The notes under the pieces: generated by a model
Seen by the model: only the letters and a program-made list of their open reading frames with translations
What the model was told of the DNA's origin: nothing
Databases searched by the model: none
Assembly (NCBI GenBank): GCA_017592665.1
Contig: JAGFNW010000019.1
Location: forward strand, 1-64,000
From: Streptosporangiaceae bacterium NEAU-GS5
Lineage (GTDB): Bacteria > Actinomycetota > Actinomycetes > Streptosporangiales > Streptosporangiaceae
Direction of reading: 5' to 3'
DNA: 64,000 nt
Shown: piece after piece, positions 45,913 to 54,123 of the stretch
Layout of the letters: each line of letters opens with the position of its first letter
How positions within the stretch are numbered: the stretch's first letter is position 1
Position numbers and translations under genes: made by a program

Positions 45913-46399
45913 CGACGATGTGCCCGTTGAGCGCCTCGTCGGTGGCCACCGCCCCCAGCCGGAACGGCCATCGAGCACTAGTCGGCAGACGGCCCGCCTC
46001 AGACAGCGCCCCGATGCCGGCAGCGCCCCGACGCCAGCAGGCGTCGCGGCCTCGAACAACGCCGCGGCGCTGGCAGATGGCCGACGCCTGGATCGCGACC
46101 GGCGGGCGGATCCGTACCAGCGAGGCAGGTCACGGCGGTGGTCACCGGTAGCGAGGTGGCCACGGACGCAGTGGGCGGAGATGGAACTGCGCCTCGGAGC
46201 CGGGCCTACTCCGCCAGCGGCCGCCGGGTCGGGGGCGGCGGGGTGGATGGGGCCGGCGGGTCGGGGGTCCCTGGGGGTGCGCGGGGGCGGCTGGTGGGGC
46301 AGTTCCTTCGGGTCCTTCGGGTCCTTTGGGGCTTGTTCTTCGCTTGACCAGAAATATCGGCTTCTAGGCATAGAAGGCCGGCGCGTCGCGGACATCAAT

Positions 46400-46444
46400 C
46401 GTTAATGCCCAACGCTTTAATGTCAGATCCGTTAATGTCCGATT
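46400..46444 (+). promoter_or_regulatory. Three 15-bp direct repeats upstream of the GPGG gene
   Basis: Three 15-bp units begin at 46400, 46415 and 46430, each with TTAATG at the same place (46402, 46417, 46432). Units 2 and 3 share 12 of 15 bases. They end 21 bases before the start codon at 46466. The regular spacing suggests cooperative binding of one regulator or an iteron-like element. Confidence 0.5.
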
Positions 46445-46465
46445 CTGTCGGGCAGACGCCGAAGC

Positions 46466-46615
46466 ATGGCTACATTGCTCTGGCTTATCGCCGTCGTACT
46501 CGTCATCGCCGGGATCTACGTCATCCTGGCCCGCCGCGACATCCTCTGGGGGATCGTCCTGATCGTCATCGGCTTCCTCGTCGGCCCCGGTGGTGTCAGC
46601 ATCTTCCATCCCTGA
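46466..46615 (+). CDS. Small GPGG-motif membrane protein, 49 aa
   Basis: An ATG at 46466 encodes two hydrophobic helices (LLWLIAVVLVIAGIYVIL, then ILWGIVLIVIGFLVGPGG) joined by ARRD and ending GPGGVSIFHP. This pattern of two short helices, GPGG and a short aromatic end is a very common conserved small protein in actinomycetes, sometimes linked to stress regulons, with no known function. The 5' flank carries three 15-bp repeats. A hairpin terminator follows the stop. Confidence 0.85.
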   Translation: MATLLWLIAVVLVIAGIYVILARRDILWGIVLIVIGFLVGPGGVSIFHP

Positions 46616-46635
46616 TCAAACCTGCTGCCTGCCAG

Positions 46636-46670
46636 GGCCCCCGACGAACACGGTCGTTCAGTCCGGGGCC
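46636..46670. terminator. Hairpin between convergent genes
   Basis: GGCCCCCGAC at 46636-46645 pairs, with one mismatch, with GTCCGGGGCC at 46661-46670. An inner GAAC/GTTC pair closes a 6-base loop. It lies between the GPGG gene and the STAS gene and covers the latter's stop. Confidence 0.5.
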
Positions 46671-47119
46671 GGGCGGCCGCATGCGGTCATCGCCTCGAAG
46701 AGGGTCGGATAGACCGGCAGGCGTCCGATCAGTCCCAACGTCGTGAACAACCGGGTCAGCCGCGCGCTGAGACCGGCGATCGCGACTCTGCGGGATTCGA
46801 TCCGCTTCCAGGTCTCCAACACGACCCTGAGGCCTGAGCTGTCGATGAAGGTCGTCGCCGACAGATCGAACACGACGCCCTCTGCTCCGCCGGCCGTGAC
46901 CGCGGTTTCGACTGCCTGCCGTACGGCGGCGGTCGTCGTAGCGTCGACCTCGCCGCGTATCTCGATGATGGCGAGCGGTACGGGACGCGGCCCGGCGCGA
47001 TGCGTGACATGGCGGACGTCGACCTGGAAGTCGGGGGCGCGCCCCGCTGCCTCCAGATTCAACCCTGTTCGTCCACTTGCATCGTGCCACCCCGAGAGTG
47101 TTCGGCTCGTCGTGTCCAA
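46658..47119 (-). CDS. STAS-domain anti-sigma factor antagonist
   Basis: This is a STAS domain of about 110 residues (IIEIRGEVDATTTAAV, VFDLSATTFIDSSGLRVV) with a 40-residue N-terminal extension. The Ser pair in FIDSSG is the phosphorylation site used by SpoIIAA/RsbV-like antagonists. When unphosphorylated they bind the anti-sigma kinase and free a stress sigma factor. No RsbW-like kinase is adjacent. The start is uncertain. The annotated TTG at 47119 has only a weak AAAAG upstream, and no ATG/GTG lies in frame close to the domain. Confidence 0.85.
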   Translation of the reverse strand: MDTTSRTLSGWHDASGRTGLNLEAAGRAPDFQVDVRHVTHRAGPRPVPLAIIEIRGEVDATTTAAVRQAVETAVTAGGAEGVVFDLSATTFIDSSGLRVVLETWKRIESRRVAIAGLSARLTRLFTTLGLIGRLPVYPTLFEAMTACGRPAPD

Positions 47120-47176
47120 CTTTTAGGCCCGCTGGTCTTGGGGATCAGCACGTCAAGCGAAACAACCTGCCCGGCG

Positions 47177-48139
47177 CTATCCAGAAAACGAACCCTGCAA
47201 GGTGTCGCTGGGTGACCGTCCGTAGGCGGCCTTGTACGCCTGGGCGAAGCGGCCCGGATGGAAGAAGCCCCAGCGCGCCGCGACCGCGGTCACCGTGGTT
47301 TCGGCCGGATCGCTGGATCCCAGCTCGGCATGGGCCCGGGCGAGCCGGACCTGGCGCAGATAACCCAGCGGCGTGAGGTTCAGGCGGCGCCGGAAGGCGT
47401 ACTGCAAGGCGCGCGGGCTGACCCGGACGGCGGTGGCGATGTCGGCGACGCCGATGGCCATGTCGGCGTGGTCTTCGATGAACGCGATGGCGCGGCGCAG
47501 GGTCTGGGAATGGGCGTCGTGGCGGTCCATTCCGCTGGGGTCGGCGGCCGCGTTGCTGGGCAGCGCCGACAGGACGCTGGCCGCCAGGAGCTGTCCGGCC
47601 GTGGAGACCACGAGAGGCTCGTCGGCGAGATCCGGGTCGGCGAGAACGCTGTCACGCAGATAGGCGATGGTGCGCTGCAGGTGCCGGCCGGCGGCGGCCG
47701 AGACGGGCCGGTGGCCGACCAGCCGCACCAAGTCGGGACGGCGGCCCGGAACGGCACCGGCGACCTGCTGCAACAGCGCGGGATCGAACATGATGATGTC
47801 GTAGCGCGAGCGGCGGATCTCGCCGACATAGGGCCGGTCAGGCGGCGCGAACAACACCGTGTCCCCCGGGCCGAAGGTGTCCTGCTCCTGACCCGCCACC
47901 TGATTGACGATGGAGCCCGATTCCACCGTGCACAGGCAGACCTTGCCGAGCGGATGCACGTCGAAGCTCATGGCGTATTCCAGCTGAAGCCGGTCGAAGC
48001 TGACCGACCCCATGACCTGGCGCGAGATCCGGGTGTGCGGGCTCTCCACGTCGCCGCCGATGCGCATCCTGGCGTACGCCTGGCTGAGGAACTCCTCGGT
48101 CTGCCCGAGGTCACGGCTGTCGAAGACCAACGGCTTCAT
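47177..48139 (-). CDS. AraC-family transcriptional regulator
   Basis: This 320-residue protein has a cupin-like N-terminal sensing part (VESGSIVNQVAGQEQDTFGP, GDTVLFAPPDRPYVG) and a C-terminal AraC double HTH (DIATAVRVSPRALQYAFRRR, then TAVAARWGFFHPGRFAQAYK, AYGRSPSDTL). The N-terminus resembles the AraC-binding-like domain found in regulators of aromatic or other catabolic genes. The target is unknown. The 57-bp gap to the STAS gene and the short gap to the TetR gene do not reveal a clear operator. Confidence 0.9.
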   Translation of the reverse strand: MKPLVFDSRDLGQTEEFLSQAYARMRIGGDVESPHTRISRQVMGSVSFDRLQLEYAMSFDVHPLGKVCLCTVESGSIVNQVAGQEQDTFGPGDTVLFAPPDRPYVGEIRRSRYDIIMFDPALLQQVAGAVPGRRPDLVRLVGHRPVSAAAGRHLQRTIAYLRDSVLADPDLADEPLVVSTAGQLLAASVLSALPSNAAADPSGMDRHDAHSQTLRRAIAFIEDHADMAIGVADIATAVRVSPRALQYAFRRRLNLTPLGYLRQVRLARAHAELGSSDPAETTVTAVAARWGFFHPGRFAQAYKAAYGRSPSDTLQGSFSG

Positions 48140-48160
48140 CGAACGCTCCGCCTGTAGGGC

Positions 48161-48760
48161 CTATCCATTGAGAGTAGTCGGCGCATTGGCCAGCACACCC
48201 GTAATCAACGCGCCTTTCAGCTCATCCAGCGATTCGCGGATGAGCTCCGGCAGGTCCGGCTCGCCCGGATCGCTCACCCACCGTACGAACGCGACCTTGA
48301 ACACGGCGATCCCCGCCTCGGCCGTCAGACTCGCGGCCGGTTCCGGCACGCCTCGGCGGCGCAGGGCGCCGGCGAGCGACGCCGCGAGCGAGGCGAGCTT
48401 GATCAGCTCGCGTTCCTGGAGCCCGGCGTTGGCGTCGATGACGGCCTGACGGCGCCGCGCATGCTCACGTCGCTCATGGAAGATGGCCCCGGCCGCCGCC
48501 AAGGCTTCGGCGACCGCGTCGATGGGCGAGGTGGAGGCGGACGCGGCGGCCACGGTGTCAACGAAGATGTCGCGCAGCGCACCCTGCCCCCAGAACAGCA
48601 CTTCGCGCTTGTCGGCGAAGTGCCGGAAGAACGTGCGCTCGGTCAGCCCGGCCCGGCCGGCGATCTCGGCCACGGTGACCTGCTCGAACCCGCGCTCGAG
48701 GTACAACTCGAGCGCGGCCCGCTCTAGGCGGCCCCGCGCGTCCGGCTCCCATCGGCCCAT
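48161..48760 (-). CDS. TetR-family transcriptional repressor
   Basis: This 199-residue protein has an N-terminal HTH (VTVAEIAGRAGLTERTFFRH, then FADKREVLFW) and a C-terminal helical ligand domain without recognisable ligand residues. The start is ATG 48760 (MGRWEPDARGRLERAALELY). The open frame to 48826 would be translated across the two operators and is rejected. It is divergent from an SDR gene, and two identical 19-bp palindromes lie between them. That strongly suggests it represses itself and the SDR gene. Confidence 0.9.
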   Translation of the reverse strand: MGRWEPDARGRLERAALELYLERGFEQVTVAEIAGRAGLTERTFFRHFADKREVLFWGQGALRDIFVDTVAAASASTSPIDAVAEALAAAGAIFHERREHARRRQAVIDANAGLQERELIKLASLAASLAGALRRRGVPEPAASLTAEAGIAVFKVAFVRWVSDPGEPDLPELIRESLDELKGALITGVLANAPTTLNG

Positions 48761-48775
48761 GCCTCGATGATAGGT

Positions 48776-48827
48776 GATGTCAGCAACTGACATCGGTGGC
48801 TGTATAGTGATGTCAGTGACTGACATC
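48776..48827. promoter_or_regulatory. Twin TetR operators between tetR and the SDR gene
   Basis: Two palindromes, GATGTCAG-N3-CTGACATC, lie at 48776-48794 and 48809-48827, with perfect arms and differing only in the 3-base centre (CAA, TGA). Centres are 33 bases apart, about three helical turns. A TATAGT box at 48803-48808 lies between them, pointing at the SDR gene. The second operator would cover the transcript start. Confidence 0.8.
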
Positions 48828-48850
48828 GGTCACTTGTCTGGAGGGCTTTC

Positions 48851-49780
48851 ATGCGCATATTCGTCACCGGGGCGTCCGGCTGGATCGGCTCCGCCGTCGT
48901 CCCCGAGCTCATCGGCGCAGGCCACGAGGTCACCGGCCTGGCCCGCTCCGACGCCTCGGCCGCCGCGCTCGCCACCGCGGGAGCGCACGTCCAGCGCGGC
49001 ACGATCGACGATCTCGACGTGCTGCGCGAGGCGGCCGCCGCGTCGGACGGTGTGATCCACCTCGCCTTCAAGCACGACATCGCCTTCTCCGGCGACTTCC
49101 AGGGCGCCGCCGGCGCCGACCGCCGGGCCGTCGAGACCATCGGCGACGCCCTCGCCGGCTCTGATCGGCCGTTCCTGATCGCCTCCGGCACGCTCGGCCT
49201 CGCCCCCGGACGCGTCGCCACCGAAAGCGACGGGCGCGACGAACGCGACCCGGAAACAGCAGGCCACATGAGCGAGGGTCCGCGGATCCGCAGGGAAACG
49301 GCCCGGCTCACGCTCGGCCTCGCGTCCCGTCAAGTGCGTTCCTCGGTCGTACGGCTCCCGCCCACCGTCCACGGCGACGGCGACAACGGCTTCATGGCGA
49401 CCCTGGTCGGCGTGGCCCGCGCCACGGGTGTGTCCGGCTACGTCGGCGACGGATCCAACCGCTGGCCCGCTGTGCACGTGCTCGACGCCGCCCACCTGTT
49501 CCGCCTCGCGCTCGAGAGCGCCCCGGCCGGATCGGCGTTGCACGCGATCGCCGACGAGGGAGTGCCGATCCGCGCCATTGCCGAGGTCATCGGCCACCAC
49601 CTCGGCCTTCCCGTCGCCTCCGTCGCACCGGACGACGCCGGCGGGCACTTCGGCTGGCTGGCCCCGTTCATCGCCATCGACAGCCCCGCCACCAGCACGC
49701 TCACACGCGGACTACTGAAGTGGCAGCCCACCCACCCCAGCCTCGTCGACGACCTCGAAAAGGGGCACTACTTCCACTAA
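48851..49780 (+). CDS. NAD(P)-dependent SDR-family oxidoreductase (atypical extended SDR)
   Basis: This 309-residue protein has an N-terminal Rossmann motif (VTGASGWIGSAVVPELIGAG) and the VIHLAFKHD segment. The usual YxxxK is replaced by RRETARLTL, as in a widespread atypical group of actinomycete SDRs. The catalytic mechanism and substrate are thus unclear. The conserved VHGDGDNGFMATLV and GSNRWPAVHVLDAAHLFRLA blocks match that group. It is likely derepressed when the neighbouring TetR binds its ligand. Its stop overlaps the convergent gene by 4 bases. Confidence 0.88.
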   Translation: MRIFVTGASGWIGSAVVPELIGAGHEVTGLARSDASAAALATAGAHVQRGTIDDLDVLREAAAASDGVIHLAFKHDIAFSGDFQGAAGADRRAVETIGDALAGSDRPFLIASGTLGLAPGRVATESDGRDERDPETAGHMSEGPRIRRETARLTLGLASRQVRSSVVRLPPTVHGDGDNGFMATLVGVARATGVSGYVGDGSNRWPAVHVLDAAHLFRLALESAPAGSALHAIADEGVPIRAIAEVIGHHLGLPVASVAPDDAGGHFGWLAPFIAIDSPATSTLTRGLLKWQPTHPSLVDDLEKGHYFH

Positions 49781-50175
49781 GCCCTCTCGACGTATGCGTC
49801 AGACCGCTTCCAGGCGAGCCGGACGATGAGCGCCATCGCGGCCACCTCGGCGGTGGCGAAGAACACGTAGTGGAGATTGGCCGTCCCACCGCCGATGGTG
49901 AAAACGGTCGTCACGGCGCAGGCCGCGATGTTCGCGATGCGGTTGGCCCGATGCTCCAGTACGCCCGACAGGAAGACCATCGCGATCGGGATTTCCAGCA
50001 GCACGGCGAAGACCAGCAGGAGCCCCTCCGTGATCTGGACCGACCCGGCCCTGCCGGTCATGAATTCCTGCAGGGTGCCGGGAGTGATGAAACTCAGGAT
50101 GTCCGCGAACACCATGTTGAACAGCACGACGATCCAGAGCGCCGACATTCTCGCTCTCACGCTGGTCGTTTTCAT
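49777..50175 (-). CDS. DUF6326-like small membrane protein
   Basis: This 132-residue protein has four hydrophobic helices (ALWIVVLFNMVFADILSF, LLLVFAVLLEIPIAMVFL, ACAVTTVFTIGGG, HYVFFATAEVAAMALIV). The family is of unknown function. It follows the methyltransferase gene region on the same strand with 72 bases between. No motif points to a ligand or enzyme role. Confidence 0.75.
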   Translation of the reverse strand: MKTTSVRARMSALWIVVLFNMVFADILSFITPGTLQEFMTGRAGSVQITEGLLLVFAVLLEIPIAMVFLSGVLEHRANRIANIAACAVTTVFTIGGGTANLHYVFFATAEVAAMALIVRLAWKRSDAYVERA

Positions 50176-50247
50176 GTGGGTCAGCGTGGCGCACGACCGG
50201 GGTGCGCCACCTCGGGCGAAGGATCGGCATCGAAGCCGTACTTTCGG

Positions 50248-51441
50248 TCACCCGCCCGGCTTTCGCGCGATGAGCACGGAGCGGTCGGCGGCGGTGGGGC
50301 GAAAATCGACGAAGATGAACCCGGCCGCCCGCAGGAAAGCGGCGAGTTCGGTGACCGACCAGCATTTCCCGGGCGTGGAATGCATGAGCAGCACCGAGTG
50401 TTCGGCGGCCGGCAACGGGCCCGTCTTGTCGGCGTTGATGTGCACGTCGTGGTCGACCAGCAGCCCGCCCGGCGGCAACGCCTGATAGGAGGCGGCCAGC
50501 AGCGCGCGTACGTCGGATTCCGACCAGTCGTGCAGAGTGTGCGAATACAGATGCGTGGTGTAGCCGGTGGGAAACGGGTCGGCGAACATGTCGGCGGTCA
50601 CCACCTGGACGCGGTCGGCGTAGCCCCGGTCGGCGATGAGGGTGCGCGCTGCCCGGTCCACCGGCGGGCGCTCCAGGACGGCGCCCGTGACGCCAAGCCG
50701 GTCGGCAAGGGCGCAGAGGTACGCCCCCGAGCTGCCGCCGACATCCAGCACGGCCCCAAGACCGGCCCCAAGACCGGCCCCGACACCGGCCCCGACACCG
50801 GCCCCGACACCGGCCCCGACACCGGCCCCGACGCCGAAGCCGAGGCCGAGATTGTGGCCGGCCAGCACATCCGCGAGCACGTCGGCGAGCGCCGGCGCGA
50901 GATAGCGGCCGCGCGCGTCCATGGCGGCCGTGAATCGGGCCGCGGCGGCCGGGTCGTCGAGGTGGTCGGCCCACGCCGCGCCCTCGTCGGCACTCGACCA
51001 GGCCCGGGGCCTCCCGGTGCGCAGCACCTCCAGGAGCTCCCGGCAGCCGGGACGTTCCCGCAGCGAGGCGTAGTACGGCCGGAGGTCATACGGCGACTCG
51101 GACGTCAGGTGCGCCAAGGCCGTCCGCGTGGGCGCGATCGCGCCGTCGGCCCGATCGACCAGGCCAAGCGCCGCGACATAGGTCAGCAGCACGTCACACG
51201 GCCGCTCGGCCAACTCAAGTCCCGCCCCGACATCAGCCTCCGCGACCGGGCCGCCCCGGCCCGAGAGCCACGAGAACAGATCGAGCTCTGCTACGGCCGC
51301 GATAAGCAGGTCAGCGGCATACGAGCTGTCCCGGACCCGGTACAGCACCGTTGGATCGCCGGGGTTGGCCGGGTCGCTGCCGTTGGCAGGGTCGCTGGCG
51401 TTGGCAGGGTCGCTGGCGTCCTTGACGTTCACGAGGTCCAC
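50248..51441 (-). CDS. SAM-dependent O-methyltransferase with repeat-expanded linker
   Basis: This 397-residue protein is of the O-methyltransferase-2 type: a winged-helix dimerisation N-domain (AAVAELDLFSWLSG, then LLTYVAALGLVDR) and a Rossmann SAM domain (AVLDVGGSSGAYL as motif I, GGLLVDHDVHIN, CWSVTELAAFLRAAGF). Homologues methylate natural-product hydroxyl groups or carotenoid intermediates. Just before motif I a (Gly-Val-Gly-Ala)n stretch replaces a normal loop, and the N-terminus has SDPAN repeats. Both are encoded by perfect DNA repeats and probably vary. The start at GTG 51441 is uncertain, with no clear ribosome-binding site; an internal GTG at 51432 is possible. The carotenoid-type desaturase gene lies upstream. 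Confidence 0.85.
   Translation of the reverse strand: MDLVNVKDASDPANASDPANGSDPANPGDPTVLYRVRDSSYAADLLIAAVAELDLFSWLSGRGGPVAEADVGAGLELAERPCDVLLTYVAALGLVDRADGAIAPTRTALAHLTSESPYDLRPYYASLRERPGCRELLEVLRTGRPRAWSSADEGAAWADHLDDPAAAARFTAAMDARGRYLAPALADVLADVLAGHNLGLGFGVGAGVGAGVGAGVGAGVGAGLGAGLGAVLDVGGSSGAYLCALADRLGVTGAVLERPPVDRAARTLIADRGYADRVQVVTADMFADPFPTGYTTHLYSHTLHDWSESDVRALLAASYQALPPGGLLVDHDVHINADKTGPLPAAEHSVLLMHSTPGKCWSVTELAAFLRAAGFIFVDFRPTAADRSVLIARKPGG
50749..50832. repeat. 12-bp minisatellite, seven copies, inside the methyltransferase gene
   Basis: Seven contiguous 12-bp units of ACCGGCCCCRAM form, five of them exactly ACCGGCCCCGAC (50773-50832). They encode Gly-Val-Gly-Ala or Gly-Leu-Gly-Ala. 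The 12-bp length keeps the frame, so copy number can vary without breaking the gene. Confidence 0.9.
51364..51417. repeat. 18-bp minisatellite, three copies, at the methyltransferase 5' end
   Basis: Three 18-bp units start at 51364, 51382 and 51400; the last two are identical (GTTGGCAGGGTCGCTGGC). They encode repeats of Ala/Gly-Ser-Asp-Pro-Ala-Asn. The frame is kept. Confidence 0.85.
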
Positions 51442-51650
51442 TCAAGCGCAAAGCGCAGCCCGCCCAAAGGGCGGCCAGGGCCGCTGGGGGCGGGTGCGGG
51501 GCCATGGCGAGTCGGGGAGCCGTGGGACGCGAGCGTGGATCCGGCGTTGGGGTGGCGGACGGCAGCCGGAGGCCTGAGCGGGCACCCAGGCGCGGGCGGA
51601 AGCGGGCGGCCGCCGACGGCAGAGCGGGCGGCCAAGGGCAGGGCACCCGG

Positions 51651-51706
51651 GGTGGCCAAGCGCGGGTGGCCAAGCGCGGGTGGCCAAGCGCGGCTGGCCA
51701 AGGGCG
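51651..51706. repeat. 14-bp minisatellite, four copies, intergenic
   Basis: Three identical GGTGGCCAAGCGCG units (51651, 51665, 51679) and a fourth with two changes follow one another. The whole 51442-51822 spacer between the methyltransferase start and the desaturase stop is G-rich and repetitive. I see no gene in it. Confidence 0.8.
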
Positions 51707-51822
51707 GGGCACCCTGGGTGGCCAGGGCGAGCGCGGGCGGGGGCCCGGGGGGCGGGCGACCGGGGGTCAGGGTGGCGGGGTGACCGGGGGGCGGGGTGAC
51801 CGGGGGGGCAGGGGGTCGGGGG

Positions 51823-53379
51823 TCAGGGGGTGAGGATGGCTTGGGCGGCGTTGTAGCCGGGGATGAAGGTGATGCCGGGGCCGCCGTGGCAGCCGGCGCT
51901 GCCCAGGTAGAGGCCTTCGACGCCGAGGGGTTGGTCGGCGTAGCCAGTGGGGCCGGGGCGGTTGGGGCCCATCTGCTCGGGATGGATCAGGCCGTGGCAG
52001 TAGTCGCCGCCCGGGGCGCCGAACATGGTGCCCATGTGGCGGGGCGTGAATGTCGTGTGCTTGGTTATGAGGCCGGCGAAGTTGGGGGCCAGCCGGGTGA
52101 GCTTGTCGATCACACGCCGGCCCATCTCGGCCTTCAGCCGGGCGTAGTCCGCGTGGCCGGCCTCGACGGGAAACCAGAGCGAGAACGCCGACGCCGCGTG
52201 CTTGCCGGGCGGCGCCAGCTCGGGATCCTGGGCCGACGGGATCTGGAAGGCGATCGCGGGATCGGCCGGCACGATGCCGCGACGGCTGTCCTCCCACTGC
52301 CGCTGCAGCTCCTCCGGTGTGCTGAACAGGCCGATGGCCGCCTGCATCGTCGGGTCGTTGAGCAGCTCGTACGGCTCGGCGAACGCGGGCGGCCCGTCCA
52401 GCGCGAAGTGCATCTGGACGTAGCTGCCGCGGTGGTCGATCCGGGAGAACCGCTCGCGCACGCCAGCCGCGACCGCGCCGGGCGAGACCAGCTGGGTGAC
52501 GGTCAGGTCGGGGGCGACGCAGGAGACGACGACCGGGGCGTCGATGCCGGTGCCGTCCTGGAGCCGCACTCCGGCCACCCGGCCGTCGCTGACGCGGATC
52601 TCCGTGACCTCGGCGCGCAGCCGCAGTTCGCCGCCCGCTTCGGCGAACCGCTCCCGCAGGTGCGTGGTGAGCGTGCCGATGCCGCCGCGCAGCTTCTTCA
52701 TCAGCACCGCGTTCTCGTCCGGTACGGCCAGGCCGAAGGCGAGGGCGGCGGCGCTGCCAGGCGTGGCGGGCCCCCGGTAGGTGGTGTTGACCGCGAGGAA
52801 GGCGAGCATTCCGCGCAGTGCGCCGTGCTTCTCCTTGTCCGGCAGGAACCGGTCGAGCACGTCGGTCACGGATCCGAAGAGCAGGTCGGAGATGCTGGCC
52901 CGCTCGAACTCGGTGGTCGCGCAGGCGTACATCTGGTCGAGCGTCTTCGGCGGCAGCCCGGCGTCGAACCGGCCGAGTGCCCGGGTGGGCGCCTGGCTCC
53001 AGGCCATGAGCTCGGCCATGCCGGTGACCACCTCGCTGCCGTGCACCTCGCTGAGGTGGGTCATCAGCCGCATGAGGTCGGTGTAGTAGACGACCGGCGC
53101 GTCGCCGATGCCGCGCATCGACACCGACATGACGTCCATGTCGATGGTGGGCAGGGTGTCCAGGCCGAGCTCCCTGCTGACCACTTCCGAGGTCGGGAAC
53201 TGCAGCGAGCCCGCGATCTCGAACTTGTAGCCGTCGAAGAGCTCCACTGTCGAGGCCATCCCGCCGGCGTACCGCTTGGACTCCAGGCAGAGCGTGCGCA
53301 GGCCCGCGCGCTGGAGCAGAGCGGCGGCGGTCAGGCCGTTGTGTCCCGCGCCGATGACGATCGCGTCGTAGCCCCGCAT
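51823..53379 (-). CDS. FAD-dependent oxidoreductase, phytoene desaturase/carotenoid isomerase-like
   Basis: This 518-residue protein has an N-terminal dinucleotide motif (YDAIVIGAGHNGLTAAALLQ) and a second GG motif region (CLESKRYAGGMAST). The C-terminal FAD-binding block is GLYLGSAGCHGGPGITFIPG. It resembles the CrtI/PDSH group, whose members desaturate or isomerise carotenoids, but many actinomycete members have unknown substrates. ATG 53379 is the start; the longer frame would run across the palindromic operator. It follows the TetR gene by 31 bases on the same strand, and that regulator's operator lies directly before it. The methyltransferase downstream could modify the same product. Confidence 0.88.
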   Translation of the reverse strand: MRGYDAIVIGAGHNGLTAAALLQRAGLRTLCLESKRYAGGMASTVELFDGYKFEIAGSLQFPTSEVVSRELGLDTLPTIDMDVMSVSMRGIGDAPVVYYTDLMRLMTHLSEVHGSEVVTGMAELMAWSQAPTRALGRFDAGLPPKTLDQMYACATTEFERASISDLLFGSVTDVLDRFLPDKEKHGALRGMLAFLAVNTTYRGPATPGSAAALAFGLAVPDENAVLMKKLRGGIGTLTTHLRERFAEAGGELRLRAEVTEIRVSDGRVAGVRLQDGTGIDAPVVVSCVAPDLTVTQLVSPGAVAAGVRERFSRIDHRGSYVQMHFALDGPPAFAEPYELLNDPTMQAAIGLFSTPEELQRQWEDSRRGIVPADPAIAFQIPSAQDPELAPPGKHAASAFSLWFPVEAGHADYARLKAEMGRRVIDKLTRLAPNFAGLITKHTTFTPRHMGTMFGAPGGDYCHGLIHPEQMGPNRPGPTGYADQPLGVEGLYLGSAGCHGGPGITFIPGYNAAQAILTP

Positions 53380-53401
53380 GGCCGCAGGCTGACACGGCCG
53401 C

Positions 53402-53429
53402 CATGTTTCGTCAATAGTGACGAAACATG
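53402..53429. promoter_or_regulatory. Operator A: long palindrome before the desaturase gene
   Basis: CATGTTTCGTCA at 53402-53413 and TGACGAAACATG at 53418-53429 are perfect 12-bp arms around ATAG. The site overlaps the last codons of the TetR gene and lies 22 bases before the desaturase ATG. A related copy precedes tetR at 54124. Confidence 0.85.
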
Positions 53430-54103
53430 CCGTCGACGAGACCGCGCTCAAGCGAGGAGAGCGCGGCGTGGCAGAGCCGGGCCAGCTCGGCGAGGGACCG
53501 GTCGTCGCCGAGCATCCACAGCTCCATGGCGCCGAAGACGGCGGCGGCGATGCAGCGTGCGGTCACGGTGACGGCGAGGGCCACGCCGGGGTCCGCGGCC
53601 GAGCCCGCCGAGGGTCCCGCGACCGATCCCGCAGCCGATCTCCCGGCCGATCCCGCAGCGGATCCGGTCACCGATGCCGTGGCCCGGGCGGTCAGGCGTT
53701 CGGCCACGGCTTCGGCGAAGTCGGCCTCGACCTGGCGGATGTGCCGGACGATCCGCTCCGGCTCCAGGGCCTCGGTGCGCAGGGCCGCGATCTGGGTCAC
53801 CGCCTGCACGTCGTACGGGAAGGCGAAGATGGCCACCCGCACCGACTCGATGATCGCCTCGTCATCCGGACGCGCCGCCAGAGCGCGGCGGAACCAGTGC
53901 AGCCCGGCGTCGTAGTCGGCGAACAGCAGGTCGTGCTTGGAGGTGAAGTGCCGGTAGAAGGTCCGCAGGGACACGCCGGCATCGGCGGCGATCTCCTCGG
54001 CCGAGGTGCCCTCGACCCCCTGGGCGAGAAACCGCACGACGGCGGCCCGCCGCAGGGCCTCACGCGTGCGTTCGCTCCGCGCCGTCTGCGCCGACCTCGC
54101 CAT
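53411..54103 (-). CDS. TetR-family regulator of the desaturase gene
   Basis: This 230-residue protein has the N-terminal HTH (TSAEEIAADAGVSLRTFYRH, then FTSKHDLLFADYD). A C-terminal helical domain is interrupted by a Ser/Ala/Gly-rich repeat (GSAAGSAGRSAAGSVAG) that looks like a slippage expansion. ATG 54103 is taken as the start; upstream frames cross operator B. Its own 3' end contains operator A. It probably represses itself, the desaturase gene and perhaps the divergent membrane-protein gene. Confidence 0.9.
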   Translation of the reverse strand: MARSAQTARSERTREALRRAAVVRFLAQGVEGTSAEEIAADAGVSLRTFYRHFTSKHDLLFADYDAGLHWFRRALAARPDDEAIIESVRVAIFAFPYDVQAVTQIAALRTEALEPERIVRHIRQVEADFAEAVAERLTARATASVTGSAAGSAGRSAAGSVAGPSAGSAADPGVALAVTVTARCIAAAVFGAMELWMLGDDRSLAELARLCHAALSSLERGLVDGMFRHY

Positions 54104-54123
54104 GCGGCCGAATATAGCGCCTC

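Noticed and set aside
45910-46140. Minus-strand frame with fairly normal-looking codons in the repeat spacer
   Set aside because: It is too short and broken, has no start or ribosome-binding site, and no family could be recognised. It may be a decayed gene but cannot be supported.
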